From an uncultured Duganella sp. (lineage in GTDB: Bacteria > Pseudomonadota > Gammaproteobacteria > Burkholderiales > Burkholderiaceae), in NCBI GenBank assembly GCA_946482635.1, contig CAMLSG010000041.1, positions 1 to 31,034 of the forward strand: a DNA stretch of 31,034 nt, given 5' to 3'. The notes under the pieces are model-generated. The model did not search any database. It was not told where the DNA came from and worked only from the letters and a program-made list of their open reading frames with translations. This document shows positions 7,021-15,965 of the stretch, piece by piece (position 1 is the first letter of the stretch; the number at the start of each line of letters is the position of its first letter). Made by a program: the position numbers and the translations under genes.

Positions 7021-8232
7021 ATGATTAAGTTTCGTCTCGCACATCTTGGCCTGGTAATGGCCGCAATTGGTTTCAACGCTGCCGTTCCAATGATGGGTGT
7101 ATCGTCCATCGCTTATGCCGAGAACGTGCGCGCCGAAGTGGGCAAGCCACTGCAAGAAGCGCAGAAGCTGGCCTCCTCCGGCCGCTACAAGGAAGCCCTG
7201 GCGAAACTGAAGGAAGCTGACGCAGTCGGTGGCAAGTCCGAGCTGGAAAAGTTCCAGATCGAGTACACCCGAGGCTCGGCCGCAACCGCAGCCGGCGAAA
7301 ATGAGACCGCTGCCCGCGCCTTCGAACAAGTGCTGGCTTCCCCTAAGCTGTCTTCCGCACAAGCACCAAAGATTACCGAAGCACTGGCCAGCATCTACCT
7401 GCGCGCCCGTGACTATCCAAAAGCGATCACCTACATCCAGAAGGTCCTGAAGGATAATCCGAACAACTCCCAGATGCGCGAGCAGCTGATCCAGACCTAC
7501 TACCAGAGCGGCAAGCTGAACGAAGCTGCCAAGGAACTGCAAGGCGCCAAGTCCGAAGGCAACCTGCAAATGCTGGCCAACATCCAGCTGAAGCAGAACG
7601 ACAAGGCCGGCTACGTGCAGACCCTGGAAAAACTGGCGGCATCCTATCCAAAGGCATCCTACTGGGCTGACCTGCTGAACCGCGTGGTGGGCAAGCCAGG
7701 CTTCTCCTCGTCCCTGAACCTGGACGTGATGCGCCTCAAGCTGGCCCTGAAGCAGATCGCCAAGCCTGCTGAATTCATGGAAATGGGCCAGCTGGCCCTG
7801 CAAGCCGGCAACCCGGCTGAAGCCCTGAAGATCGTCGACGAAGGCTACAAGAAAGGTGCCCTGGGCACCGGCGCCGACGCCGGCCGCCACCAGCGCCTGA
7901 AAGACCTGGCCACCAAGACCCTGGCCGACCAGCAGAAGAACGCTGCCACCCAGGAAGCCAACTTCCGCAAGGAAAAGGATGCTGACGGCCTGGCCAACCT
8001 GGGCTACGCCATGGTTTCCGACGGCAAGGCCGATGGCCTGAAGCTGATGGAAGAAGCGATCAAGCTGGGCACCGGCCGCAAGCCTGAAGAAATGAAGCTG
8101 CACTACGGCGTGGCTCAGTATGTTGCTGGCAAGAAATCTGCAGCCATCAGCACCCTGAAGTCGGTGAAAGGTACCGCTGGCGAGCCTGAACTGGCCCGCT
8201 ACTGGACCATGTACATTAACAACCCGGTCTGA
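7021..8232 (+). CDS. Exported tetratricopeptide-repeat protein of the TonB cluster
   Basis: The 403-residue protein starts with a signal peptide (about residues 1-33, ending SIAYA before ENVRAEVG), which decides for the ATG at 7021 over the upstream TTG at 7000. The mature part is helical with TPR-like repeats. PLQEAQKLASSGRYKEALAK and ARDYPKAITYIQKVLKDNP show the classical spacing of small and aromatic residues. It is predicted periplasmic. TPR proteins accompany several TonB2-type systems (Vibrio, Shewanella) and may scaffold the complex or help TonB reach receptors; that role here is inference. Codon choice resembles that of the exb genes. A strong terminator follows 18 bp after the stop. 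Confidence 0.88.
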   Translation: MIKFRLAHLGLVMAAIGFNAAVPMMGVSSIAYAENVRAEVGKPLQEAQKLASSGRYKEALAKLKEADAVGGKSELEKFQIEYTRGSAATAAGENETAARAFEQVLASPKLSSAQAPKITEALASIYLRARDYPKAITYIQKVLKDNPNNSQMREQLIQTYYQSGKLNEAAKELQGAKSEGNLQMLANIQLKQNDKAGYVQTLEKLAASYPKASYWADLLNRVVGKPGFSSSLNLDVMRLKLALKQIAKPAEFMEMGQLALQAGNPAEALKIVDEGYKKGALGTGADAGRHQRLKDLATKTLADQQKNAATQEANFRKEKDADGLANLGYAMVSDGKADGLKLMEEAIKLGTGRKPEEMKLHYGVAQYVAGKKSAAISTLKSVKGTAGEPELARYWTMYINNPV

Positions 8233-8250
8233 TCAAAGCCGGGCTGAGCC

Positions 8251-8287
8251 AAAAAGCGCTGCCTGCAACCGCAGGCAGCGCTTTTTT
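8251..8287 (+). terminator. Strong intrinsic terminator after the TonB cluster
   Basis: AAAAAGCGCTGCCTGC (8251-8266) pairs perfectly over 16 bp with GCAGGCAGCGCTTTTT (8271-8286), with loop AACC and a T-run to 8287. The flanking A-run and T-run make it potentially bidirectional. It separates the TonB cluster from ribF. Confidence 0.95.
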
Positions 8288-8299
8288 ACTTTGAAGCCT

Positions 8300-8305
8300 T
8301 ATAAT
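8300..8305 (+). promoter_or_regulatory. Candidate ribF promoter (-10 TATAAT)
   Basis: A perfect TATAAT lies 28 bp before the ribF ATG and just after the upstream terminator, so any -35 would overlap the terminator stem. No good -35 hexamer is seen at 16-18 bp. The position fits the start of the ribF-ileS-lspA-coaBC-dut unit. Confidence 0.4.
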
Positions 8306-8333
8306 CAAGCATTTGAGCCTGACAGCAATATAA

Positions 8334-9293
8334 ATGAAGGTATTTCGCGGACTCCCCAATGCAGCGGCGCGTGCGCCCTGCGCCCTGACGATTGGCAACT
8401 TCGACGGTGTCCACCGCGGCCACCAGGCGTTGCTGGCGCGCGTGCGCGCGGCCGCCGATCGCCTCGGGCTGGAATCGGCCGTGATGACCTTCGAGCCCCA
8501 TCCCCGCGAATTCTTCGCCCACAAGATGGGCGATATGTCGAAAGCCCCGCCGCGCATCGCCAACCTGCGCGACAAGCTGCAGGCCCTGGAAAACAATGGC
8601 GTCGACCGCGTGATCGTCGAGCACTTCTGCGACGCCTTCGCCGGCCAGTCGCCGCAAGCCTTCGTCGAAAAGGTGCTGGTCGAAGGCCTGCACGTGAAAT
8701 GGCTGATGGTAGGCGACGACTTCTGCTACGGCGCCAGGCGTGCCGGCAACGTTGCCATGCTGACCGAAGCGGGCAAACAGTACGGCTTCGAAGTCGAAGT
8801 GCTGCCGACCGTGCGCAATGGCGAAACCCGCATTTCCTCTTCCGCCGTGCGCAGCGCGCTGGCAGAAGGCGACTTCCTGCACGCGCAGGCGCTGCTGGGA
8901 CATCCCTATTCGATTTCCGGCCATGTGATCCACGGCGCCAAGCTGGGGCGCGATATCGGCTTTCCGACCCTGAACCTGCGCGTGCCGCACCGACCTGCCC
9001 TCTCGGGCATTTTCATCGTGCAGGTGCACGGCCTGGACGAGAAGCCGCTGCCGGCTGTCGCCAGCCTTGGCGTGCGCCCGACGGTGGAGGACGCCGGCCG
9101 CGTGCTGCTGGAAGTCCATGTCTTCGACTTCGCCCGGAACTGCTACGGCAAGGTGGTGCGCGTCGAATTCCTGCAAAAGATACGTGACGAAGAAAAGTTC
9201 ATTGACCTGCCTACCCTGGTCAAGGCCATCGAGCGCGACGCCGGCCAAGCGCGCGCCTTCTTCGCCGCCAACTCCGTCACCGACCGAATTTAG
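8334..9293 (+). CDS. ribF: Bifunctional riboflavin kinase / FAD synthetase
   Basis: The 319-residue enzyme phosphorylates riboflavin to FMN and adenylylates FMN to FAD in the cytoplasm. The N-terminal nucleotidyltransferase domain carries the HxGH-like signature G21-N-F-D-G-V-H27-R-G-H30 and the FEPHPREFF segment. The C-terminal riboflavin kinase domain (from about 190) shows [27 protein letters not shown] and LEVHVFDF. Length is normal (about 310). No clear Shine-Dalgarno precedes the ATG, although GGTATTTCGCGG follows it. It is the first gene of the common Burkholderiales order ribF-ileS-lspA-coaBC-dut. ileS follows after 53 bp with no terminator. Confidence 0.97.
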   Translation: MKVFRGLPNAAARAPCALTIGNFDGVHRGHQALLARVRAAADRLGLESAVMTFEPHPREFFAHKMGDMSKAPPRIANLRDKLQALENNGVDRVIVEHFCDAFAGQSPQAFVEKVLVEGLHVKWLMVGDDFCYGARRAGNVAMLTEAGKQYGFEVEVLPTVRNGETRISSSAVRSALAEGDFLHAQALLGHPYSISGHVIHGAKLGRDIGFPTLNLRVPHRPALSGIFIVQVHGLDEKPLPAVASLGVRPTVEDAGRVLLEVHVFDFARNCYGKVVRVEFLQKIRDEEKFIDLPTLVKAIERDAGQARAFFAANSVTDRI

Positions 9294-9346
9294 GCCTTGC
9301 CCAACTCCGCAAGCGCCAACCGAAACACAAACTTAAAGCATTCATC

Positions 9347-12211
9347 ATGTCTGACAACAAACCGAAGAAACAAGAGAGCAAATACCCGGTCAATATGACC
9401 GAAACCCCATTCCCGATGCGCGGCGACCTGGCCAAGCGCGAACCGGGCTGGGTCAAGCAATGGCAGGACAAGAAGATCTACGAACGCGTGCGCAAGGCCG
9501 CCAAGGGCCGCCCGAAGTTCGTGCTGCATGACGGTCCTCCCTACGCCAACGGCGACATCCACATCGGCCACGCCGTCAACAAGATCCTGAAAGACATCGT
9601 GGTCAAGTCGCGCACCCTGGCCGGCTTCGACGCGCCTTATGTGCCGGGCTGGGATTGCCACGGCATGCCGATCGAGATCCAGATCGAAAAGCTGTTCGGC
9701 AAGAACCTGCCGACCGCCGATGTGCTGACCAAGGCCCGCGCCTACGCTCACGAGCAGGTCGAGCGCCAGAAGAAGGACTTCATCCGCCTGGGCGTGCTGG
9801 GCGAATGGGATAATCCTTACCTGACCATGAACTACGGTAACGAAGCCGACGAGCTGCGCGCCCTGGGCAAGCTGCTGGAAAAAGGCTACGTCTATCGCGG
9901 CCTGAAGCCTGTGAACTGGTGCTTCGATTGCGGTTCCGCCCTGGCGGAAGCGGAAGTGGAATACCAGAACAAGCGCGACCCGGCGATCGACGTCGGCTTC
10001 GCCTTCCACGAACACGACAAGCTGGCAACCGCCTTCGGCCTGCCCGCCCTGCCGGCCGGCGACGGCTTCGTGGTGATCTGGACCACCACCCCCTGGACCA
10101 TCCCGTCCAACCAGGCCCTGAACATGCACCACGAAGTGACCTACGCGCTGGTGCAGACCGAGCGCGATGGCAAGCCGCTGCTGCTGATCCTGGCCAAGGA
10201 CCTGGTGGCCTCCTGCCTGGAGCGCTACAAGCTGGAAGGCAGCGTCATCGCCACCGCCACCGGCGACAAACTGGCCGGCATCGCCTTCAAGCACCCGCTG
10301 CACGCCCGCGACGCGTTCTACGACCGCCTGTCGCCGGTCTACATCGCCGACTACGTGACCACCGAAAGCGGTACCGGCGTGGTGCACTCGGCCCCAGCTT
10401 ACGGCCAGGACGACTTCATCTCCTGCAAATCGCACGGCATGAAGGACGATGAAATCCTGAAGCCGGTGATGGGCGACGGCAAATACATCCCTTCCCTGCC
10501 GCTGTTCGGCGGCATGAGCATCTGGGAAGCCTCCAAGCCGATCTGCGAAGCGCTGCGCGAAGCGGGCGCCCTGTTCGAACTGAAGATGTTCGACCACAGC
10601 TACATGCACTGCTGGCGCCACAAGACCCCGATCGTCTACCGCGCCACCTCGCAGTGGTTCGCCGGCATGGACATCCAGCCGCTGGACGGCGGTTCCACCC
10701 TGCGCGAAACCGCGCTGGAAGGCATCGAAGCCACCGAATTCTTCCCTGACTGGGGCAAGGCGCGCCTGCACGGCATGATCGCCAACCGTCCGGACTGGAC
10801 CCTGTCGCGCCAGCGCCAGTGGGGCGTGCCGATGGCGGTGTTCGTCCACAAGGAAACCGGCGAGCTGCATCCGCGCACCGCGGAACTGCTGGAGCAGGTG
10901 GCCAAGCTGATCGAGCAAGGCGGCATCGACGCCTGGCAGGCGCTGGATCCGGCCACGCTGCTGGGTGCGGAAGCCGAACACTATGTGAAGAACAAGGACA
11001 CGCTGGACGTCTGGTTCGACTCCGGCTGCACTCACCAGACCGTGCTGCGCGGCTCGCATCCTGAGCAATCGCATTTCCCGGCCGATCTGTACCTGGAAGG
11101 CTCGGACCAGCACCGCGGCTGGTTCCACTCCTCGCTGCTGACCTCTTCGATGCTGAACGGCCGTCCGCCGTACAAGGCCCTGCTGACCCACGGCTTCGTG
11201 GTCGACGGCGAAGGCAAGAAGATGTCCAAGTCGATCGGCAACACCGTCGCGCCGCAGAAGGTTTCCGACACCCTGGGCGCCGATATCCTGCGCCTGTGGG
11301 TGGCTGCCACCGACTACACCTCCGAGCTGTCGATCTCCGACGAGATCCTGAAGCGCGTGACCGAGTCGTACCGCCGCATCCGCAACACCCTGCGCTTCCT
11401 GCTGGCCAACACCTCGGACTTCGATCCGAAAGCGAATGCGGTGCCGGTCGCCGAGCTGCTGGAAATCGACCGCTACGCGCTGGCCAATATGGCTGCGCTG
11501 CAGGCCGACCTGTCGCGCCATTACGAGCGTTACGAATTCCACCCGGTGGTGTCCAAGCTGCAGAACTTCTGCTCCGAGGACCTGGGCGGCTTCTACCTGG
11601 ACATCCTGAAGGACCGCCTGTACACCAGCGCCGTGGATTCCAAGGCACGCCGTTCCGCGCAGACCGCGCTGTGGCACATCACCCAGTCGCTGCTGCGCCT
11701 GATGGCGCCGGTGCTGTGCTTCACCGCCGAAGAGGCGTGGGCATCGTTCGCCGGCGAAGAATCGTTCAAAGCCAGCGACGAGACCATCTACACCCAGACC
11801 TGGTGGCAGCTGCCGGAACTGGCGGACGCCGAAGCCCTGATGGCCAAGTACGCGACCATCATCGCCGTGCGTGCCGACGTGACCAAGCAACTGGAAGAAC
11901 TGCGCGGCTCCGGTGCGATCGGCTCCTCGCTGCAGGCGGAACTGGAGATCAAGGCCGCCGGCGACAAGTTCAAGGCGCTGGCATCGCTGGACGACGACCT
12001 GAAGTTCATCTTCATCACTTCGCTGGCCAAGGCCGTGGAAGTGCCTGCGGTAGCCGATGAAGCAGTGAACGTGGCGGCATCGACCGCGCAGAAGTGCGAG
12101 CGCTGCTGGCACTACCGCGCCGACGTAGGTTCGCACGCCGACCATCCGGGCCTGTGCGGCCGTTGCTACTCCAACCTGTTCGGCGCCGGCGAGTCCCGCA
12201 AGTTCGCCTGA
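9347..12211 (+). CDS. ileS: Isoleucyl-tRNA synthetase
   Basis: The 954-residue class I synthetase charges tRNA-Ile and edits misactivated valine. Visible signatures are H72-I-G-H75 in [10 protein letters not shown]625-M-S-K-S629 in [10 protein letters not shown], the editing-domain segment [16 protein letters not shown], and DVWFDSG before the KMSKS loop. A C-terminal zinc finger has C917, C920, C937 and C940 (CERCWHY...CGRC). This is the bacterial type found in E. coli, of similar length. No strong Shine-Dalgarno is seen before the ATG. The antisense strand also holds a very long open frame, which is a composition artefact. Confidence 0.98.
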   Translation: MSDNKPKKQESKYPVNMTETPFPMRGDLAKREPGWVKQWQDKKIYERVRKAAKGRPKFVLHDGPPYANGDIHIGHAVNKILKDIVVKSRTLAGFDAPYVPGWDCHGMPIEIQIEKLFGKNLPTADVLTKARAYAHEQVERQKKDFIRLGVLGEWDNPYLTMNYGNEADELRALGKLLEKGYVYRGLKPVNWCFDCGSALAEAEVEYQNKRDPAIDVGFAFHEHDKLATAFGLPALPAGDGFVVIWTTTPWTIPSNQALNMHHEVTYALVQTERDGKPLLLILAKDLVASCLERYKLEGSVIATATGDKLAGIAFKHPLHARDAFYDRLSPVYIADYVTTESGTGVVHSAPAYGQDDFISCKSHGMKDDEILKPVMGDGKYIPSLPLFGGMSIWEASKPICEALREAGALFELKMFDHSYMHCWRHKTPIVYRATSQWFAGMDIQPLDGGSTLRETALEGIEATEFFPDWGKARLHGMIANRPDWTLSRQRQWGVPMAVFVHKETGELHPRTAELLEQVAKLIEQGGIDAWQALDPATLLGAEAEHYVKNKDTLDVWFDSGCTHQTVLRGSHPEQSHFPADLYLEGSDQHRGWFHSSLLTSSMLNGRPPYKALLTHGFVVDGEGKKMSKSIGNTVAPQKVSDTLGADILRLWVAATDYTSELSISDEILKRVTESYRRIRNTLRFLLANTSDFDPKANAVPVAELLEIDRYALANMAALQADLSRHYERYEFHPVVSKLQNFCSEDLGGFYLDILKDRLYTSAVDSKARRSAQTALWHITQSLLRLMAPVLCFTAEEAWASFAGEESFKASDETIYTQTWWQLPELADAEALMAKYATIIAVRADVTKQLEELRGSGAIGSSLQAELEIKAAGDKFKALASLDDDLKFIFITSLAKAVEVPAVADEAVNVAASTAQKCERCWHYRADVGSHADHPGLCGRCYSNLFGAGESRKFA

Positions 12212-12220
12212 TATGGCTTT

Positions 12221-12244
12221 GCCGCCGCGCTCCCGCGCGGCGGC
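12221..12244 (+). other. Very stable GC hairpin between ileS and lspA
   Basis: GCCGCCGCGC (12221-12230) pairs perfectly with GCGCGGCGGC (12235-12244) around a TCCC loop. No T-tract follows, and the lspA ATG is 17 nt downstream. It is probably not a full terminator, because lspA, coaBC and dut follow without an obvious promoter. It could reduce lspA expression or stabilise the upstream message. Confidence 0.65.
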
Positions 12245-12261
12245 GCTCACCACGAATCTCC

Positions 12262-12771
12262 ATGGCCACCAAAAAGACCACTACCTTCAGCAGCAAACCC
12301 TCCGGCAGCATGGCCCCATGGCTGGGCATCGCCTTCATCATCATCCTGCTGGACCAGCTAAGCAAAATCACGATCAGCAAGCTATTCGTGTATGGTGAAG
12401 AAAAAGTCATCACCAGCTTCTTCAACCTGGTCCTGGCCTACAACAAAGGCGCCGCATTCAGCTTCCTGGCCAATGAAGGCGGCTGGCAGCGCCACCTGTT
12501 CACCGCCATCGGCGTCTTCGCCGCGCTGTACATCATCTACCTGCTGATGCGCCACAGCGGCCAGCGCATGTTCTGCTGGGCCCTGTCCCTGATCCTGGGC
12601 GGCGCAGTCGGCAACGTGATCGACCGCATCTGGCACGGCCACGTGATCGACTTCCTCGACTTCCACTGGAGCGGCTTCGGCCACTTCCCGGCCTTTAACA
12701 TCGCCGACACCGCCATCTGCATTGGCGCCGCACTGTTCGTACTGGACGAACTGCGCCGCGTGAACAAGTAG
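12262..12771 (+). CDS. lspA: Lipoprotein signal peptidase (signal peptidase II)
   Basis: This 169-residue inner-membrane aspartyl protease removes the signal peptide of prolipoproteins after lipidation. It has four hydrophobic helices (first near [13 protein letters not shown]). The catalytic pair is visible as D121 in GNVIDRI and D149 in FNIADTAIC. The conserved [16 protein letters not shown] block is present. I chose the ATG at 12262 because it gives the family length. The frame is open back to 12094, but that part overlaps ileS. No good Shine-Dalgarno is visible. coaBC starts 10 bp later. Confidence 0.96.
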   Translation: MATKKTTTFSSKPSGSMAPWLGIAFIIILLDQLSKITISKLFVYGEEKVITSFFNLVLAYNKGAAFSFLANEGGWQRHLFTAIGVFAALYIIYLLMRHSGQRMFCWALSLILGGAVGNVIDRIWHGHVIDFLDFHWSGFGHFPAFNIADTAICIGAALFVLDELRRVNK

Positions 12772-12781
12772 GAGCAGCAAA

Positions 12782-14002
12782 ATGGAACTGACTGGCAAGA
12801 AAATCGTCCTCGGCCTGTCCGGCGGCGTCGCCTGCTACAAGGCCGCTGAACTGTGCCGCGCGCTGACCAAGGAAGGCGCTTCGGTGCAGGTCGTGATGAC
12901 CGATGCCGCGACCCACTTCATCACTCCGGTGACGATGCAGGCGCTGTCCGGCAAGCCGGTCTTCAGCAGCCAGTGGGATCCGCGCGTGAACAACAATATG
13001 GCCCACATCGACGTCACGCGCGATGCCGACGCCATCCTGATCGCGCCCTGCTCCGCCGACTTCATCTACAAGCTGGCGCACGGCGTGTGCGACGACCTGC
13101 TGTCGACCATGTGCCTGGCCCGCCCAAGCCGCGTGCCCTTGCTGATCGCGCCGGCCATGAATGTGGAAATGTGGTCCAACCCGGCCACCCAGCGCAATGT
13201 TGAACAGGTGCGTGCAGACGGCATCACCGTGTTCGGCCCTGCCGCCGGCGACCAGGCCTGCGGCGAAGTGGGCCTGGGCCGCATGCTGGAACCGGAACAA
13301 CTGCTGGCGGAAATGATCGCAGCCTTCCAGCCGAAAGTCCTGGCCGGCAAGCGCATCCTGGTCACCGCAGGCCCGACCTTCGAAGCCATCGACCCGGTGC
13401 GCGGCATCACCAATCTGTCCTCCGGCAAGATGGGCTATGCCGTGGCGCGCGCCGCGCGTGAAGCGGGCGCCGAAGTGACTTTGGTGTCTGGTCCTGTCGC
13501 GCTGGAGACGCCGTACGGCGTGGACCGCCACAACGTCAAGAGCGCGCAACAGATGTTCGACGCGGTGATGGACCACATCGGCGGCCAGCACGTGTTCATT
13601 TCCGTGGCCGCCGTGGCCGACTGGAAAGTCGTGAACCCGAGCGTGCAGAAGGTCAAAAAAACCGGCGACAACAGCGTGCCGGAACTGAAGTTCGAACAGA
13701 ATCCGGACATCCTGGCCAGCGTGGCCACCCGTACCAGCCTGGCCGGCTGGCCTTACTGCGTAGGCTTCGCCGCCGAATCGGAAAACCTGATCGAATACGG
13801 CGCCAGCAAGCGCGAACGCAAAGGCATCCCGCTCCTGGTCGGCAATATCGGCCACAACACCTTCGGCCAGGACGACAACACCATTATCCTGTTTGACGAG
13901 AACGGACATACCATCCTGCCGCGCGCCGACAAGCTCACGCTGGCGCGCCAGCTGATTTCCGAAATCGCCAAACGCATCGACAAGAACTCGCTATTCCAAT
14001 GA
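12782..14002 (+). CDS. coaBC: Bifunctional phosphopantothenoylcysteine decarboxylase / synthetase
   Basis: This 406-residue flavoprotein performs two steps of coenzyme A synthesis: ligation of cysteine to 4'-phosphopantothenate (CoaB) and decarboxylation (CoaC). In the N-terminal CoaC part, H75 (NNMAHIDV) and C160 ([12 protein letters not shown]) match the E. coli active-site His75 and Cys158, and APAMN is present. The CoaB part begins near [19 protein letters not shown], with [10 protein letters not shown] and a Lys-rich KVKKT segment. GGAG at 12771-12774 supports the ATG. The gene overlaps dut by 4 bp (ATGA), which suggests coupled translation. Confidence 0.97.
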   Translation: MELTGKKIVLGLSGGVACYKAAELCRALTKEGASVQVVMTDAATHFITPVTMQALSGKPVFSSQWDPRVNNNMAHIDVTRDADAILIAPCSADFIYKLAHGVCDDLLSTMCLARPSRVPLLIAPAMNVEMWSNPATQRNVEQVRADGITVFGPAAGDQACGEVGLGRMLEPEQLLAEMIAAFQPKVLAGKRILVTAGPTFEAIDPVRGITNLSSGKMGYAVARAAREAGAEVTLVSGPVALETPYGVDRHNVKSAQQMFDAVMDHIGGQHVFISVAAVADWKVVNPSVQKVKKTGDNSVPELKFEQNPDILASVATRTSLAGWPYCVGFAAESENLIEYGASKRERKGIPLLVGNIGHNTFGQDDNTIILFDENGHTILPRADKLTLARQLISEIAKRIDKNSLFQ

Positions 14003-14448
14003 AAACTGTAGACGTCAAAATCCTCGACCCGCGCATGAAAGAACAGATGCCGGCGTATGCAACTCCCGGTAGCGCCGGCCTCGACCTGCGCGCCTGCATC
14101 GACGCACCGCTCGTGATCGAACCCGGCCAGACTGTGCTGGTGCCAACCGGCCTTGCCATCCACATTGCCGATCCGGGCTATGCGGCCATGATCCTGCCCC
14201 GCTCGGGCATGGGCCATAAGAACGGCATTGTTTTGGGGAATCTGGTAGGCTTGATTGACTCCGATTACCAGGGACAATTAATGGTGTCTACCTGGAACCG
14301 GGGCTTAAACACGTTTACGCTGAACCCAATGGAGCGCCTGGCGCAATTGATCATCGTGCCCGTGCTGCAGGTTGGCTTCAATGTTGTCGAAGACTTCGAG
14401 GCCAGCGACCGCGGCGCCGGAGGTTTCGGCAGCACTGGCAAGCACTGA
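13999..14448 (+). CDS. dut: dUTP diphosphatase (dUTPase)
   Basis: The 149-residue enzyme hydrolyses dUTP to dUMP, keeping uracil out of DNA and supplying dTMP synthesis. The five trimeric dUTPase motifs are present: [11 protein letters not shown] (1), [12 protein letters not shown] (2), [12 protein letters not shown] (3), [10 protein letters not shown] (4) and [12 protein letters not shown] (5, the flexible Phe-containing tail). The start overlaps the coaBC stop. The Shine-Dalgarno of the next gene overlaps the dut stop codon. Confidence 0.98.
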   Translation: MKTVDVKILDPRMKEQMPAYATPGSAGLDLRACIDAPLVIEPGQTVLVPTGLAIHIADPGYAAMILPRSGMGHKNGIVLGNLVGLIDSDYQGQLMVSTWNRGLNTFTLNPMERLAQLIIVPVLQVGFNVVEDFEASDRGAGGFGSTGKH

Positions 14449-14458
14449 GGAAATATCT

Positions 14459-15559
14459 ATGGCAGTAGAGCAACGCTACAATTCAAATTCGCCGCTGACC
14501 TGGCCCGCGATTGCGGCCGCGCTCCTGCTCTCTGCCTGTTCAACCATCCAGCCCGGCAGTGAGCCTGCCGCGCCGGAACAGCCGATCCAGCCGTCCGTCC
14601 CTGCAGCCCCGGTGGTAACACCGCAAATGCAGGCCGCACGCGACAACCTGAAAGTGATCGCCGGACTGCAGGAGCGCCTGTACCGCATCGCCGCCCCGCT
14701 GCTGATCAATAACGCAGACCTGTGCAAAGCGCAGGCGCGCAACCTGCTCGGCTTCACCGCCAAGAACAAATACTCCTACCCTGGCGAATACGCCGACGCT
14801 TCGGCCGCCGTGCTGGGCTACGACGACGTGCTGCAAGTGTCCGGCGTGCTGGCAGGCAGCGGCGCCGCCAAGGCCGGCCTGCGCAAGGGTGACGACCTGG
14901 TAGCCGCCGGCGGCAAACCGCTGCCGCGCGGCCGCGATGCTGAAAGCAAGGCTGCGGCCGTCTTCGGCCCGCTGACCGCCAACAGCGCCACCCTGAGCAT
15001 GACCATCGCCCGCAATGGCGCCAACCAGACGCTGAACGTGCCGGTGACCCGCGCCTGCGCCTTCCGCGTCGACCTGGGCAACTCGGACAATGTGAACGCC
15101 TACAACGACGGCAGCCGCGTGATGCTCACGCGCGGCATGATCAACTTCGCACAAAATGACGAAGCGGTGGCTTACGTAATGGCGAAGGAACTGGCGCATA
15201 ACATCCTGGGCCATGCGGGCACGATGCGCAGCACCGCCACCATGTCCAGCATTATCGACAACCTGGCGTCGGTGCGGCCCGACCTGACCATGCTGGTCGG
15301 AACTGCGGGCGTGCGGCCTATGCCTGCCGATTACGATGTGGCGGCCGACAACCTGGCGCTGTACATGCTGGCGCGCGCCGGCTACAACATCGGCAACGCG
15401 CATGGCTTCTGGCAGCGCCTGTCCGGGCAATATCCTGCAACGGCGCTGAACGGCTACACTGCGATCCACCCGAACGTCACTGCGCGACTGGCCGCGATGG
15501 ACCGCAGCGTTTCCGAAATCAAGGCCAAGCAGGCCGCCAAGCGCCCGCTGCTGCCATGA
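14459..15559 (+). CDS. Lipoprotein with PDZ-like domain and degenerate M48 peptidase site
   Basis: The 366-residue protein has a type II signal peptide with lipobox LSAC (ALLLSACSTIQPG), so it should be lipid-anchored. A Pro/Ala linker follows, then a PDZ-like region near residues 120-180 (GVLAGSGAAKAGLRKGDDLV) and an M48-type region. The expected HExxH is replaced by K243-E-L-A-H247 in MAKELAHNILGH, and the expected ExxAD ligand segment reads DVAAD before NLALYMLARAGYN. The overall fold is recognisable, but zinc catalysis is doubtful. I chose the ATG at 14459: GAGGAA at 14447-14452 precedes it and the signal peptide starts there. The frame runs back to 14372 inside dut. It probably depends on the nearby LspA for maturation. 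The specific role is unknown. Confidence 0.83.
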   Translation: MAVEQRYNSNSPLTWPAIAAALLLSACSTIQPGSEPAAPEQPIQPSVPAAPVVTPQMQAARDNLKVIAGLQERLYRIAAPLLINNADLCKAQARNLLGFTAKNKYSYPGEYADASAAVLGYDDVLQVSGVLAGSGAAKAGLRKGDDLVAAGGKPLPRGRDAESKAAAVFGPLTANSATLSMTIARNGANQTLNVPVTRACAFRVDLGNSDNVNAYNDGSRVMLTRGMINFAQNDEAVAYVMAKELAHNILGHAGTMRSTATMSSIIDNLASVRPDLTMLVGTAGVRPMPADYDVAADNLALYMLARAGYNIGNAHGFWQRLSGQYPATALNGYTAIHPNVTARLAAMDRSVSEIKAKQAAKRPLLP

Positions 15560-15945
15560 AAACGGTGGTCCTGATGCTCGCACTGGCGCCCTCGGTGGCG
15601 CTGGCGGCCCCCTGGACCACCCTCTCCAAGGACAAGGACAGCACCCTCCTGTTCGACAGCAAATCCGTGCGTAAAGAAGGCGAAGGCCGCAAGGCCTGGA
15701 CCATGGAAACTTTTCGCAAGCCGCAGACCGCGCCCGACGGCAAAATGTACCTGTCGGTGCGCTCGCTGCACCTGTATGCCTGCGACGCCGGCACCCGCAC
15801 CCTGCTGAGCCAGACTTTCCACGCCGATGTCCTGGGCAAAGGCGAGCCGGTCGGCACCTTCAAATACGAAGCCTACGATCCTGAAACAATCGCGCCCGAC
15901 AGCCTGCCCGAAAAGGCCCTGAAGGCCGTCTGCAAAAAGCGCTGA
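15556..15945 (+). CDS. Small exported protein, surface-adhesin protein E-like
   Basis: The 129-residue product has a signal peptide (about residues 1-18, ending VALAA before PWTTL). The mature part has the pattern of the surface-adhesin protein E-like family: an N-terminal W, a FDSKSVRKEG strand, a W-T-M segment, KMYLSVRSLHLYAC with a conserved Cys, and a C-terminal Cys pair partner (AVCKKR). These small beta-rich proteins are common in Burkholderiales and mostly uncharacterised, so adhesion should not be assumed. It overlaps the upstream lipoprotein gene by 4 bp (ATGA). No clear terminator follows; the next gene is 20 bp on. Confidence 0.7.
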   Translation: MKTVVLMLALAPSVALAAPWTTLSKDKDSTLLFDSKSVRKEGEGRKAWTMETFRKPQTAPDGKMYLSVRSLHLYACDAGTRTLLSQTFHADVLGKGEPVGTFKYEAYDPETIAPDSLPEKALKAVCKKR

Positions 15946-15952
15946 CCCTTGC

Positions 15953-15958
15953 TATAGT
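15953..15958 (+). promoter_or_regulatory. Candidate xdhC promoter (-10 TATAGT), possibly leaderless
   Basis: TATAGT ends 7 nt before the xdhC ATG at 15966, so transcription would begin at or next to the start codon. No Shine-Dalgarno is present (TTCGGTGC). The -35 match is poor. The spacing is suggestive only. Confidence 0.35.
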
Positions 15959-15965
15959 TCGGTGC

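Noticed and set aside
9290..12253. 987-aa open frame on the minus strand covering ileS
   Set aside because: It mirrors the high third-position GC of ileS. The product is rich in Val, Gly, His and Gln with no domain pattern, while the plus strand carries all IleS motifs.
12094..12261. N-terminal extension of the lspA frame
   Set aside because: It overlaps the zinc-finger end of ileS and adds an Arg/Pro-rich stretch not found in LspA.
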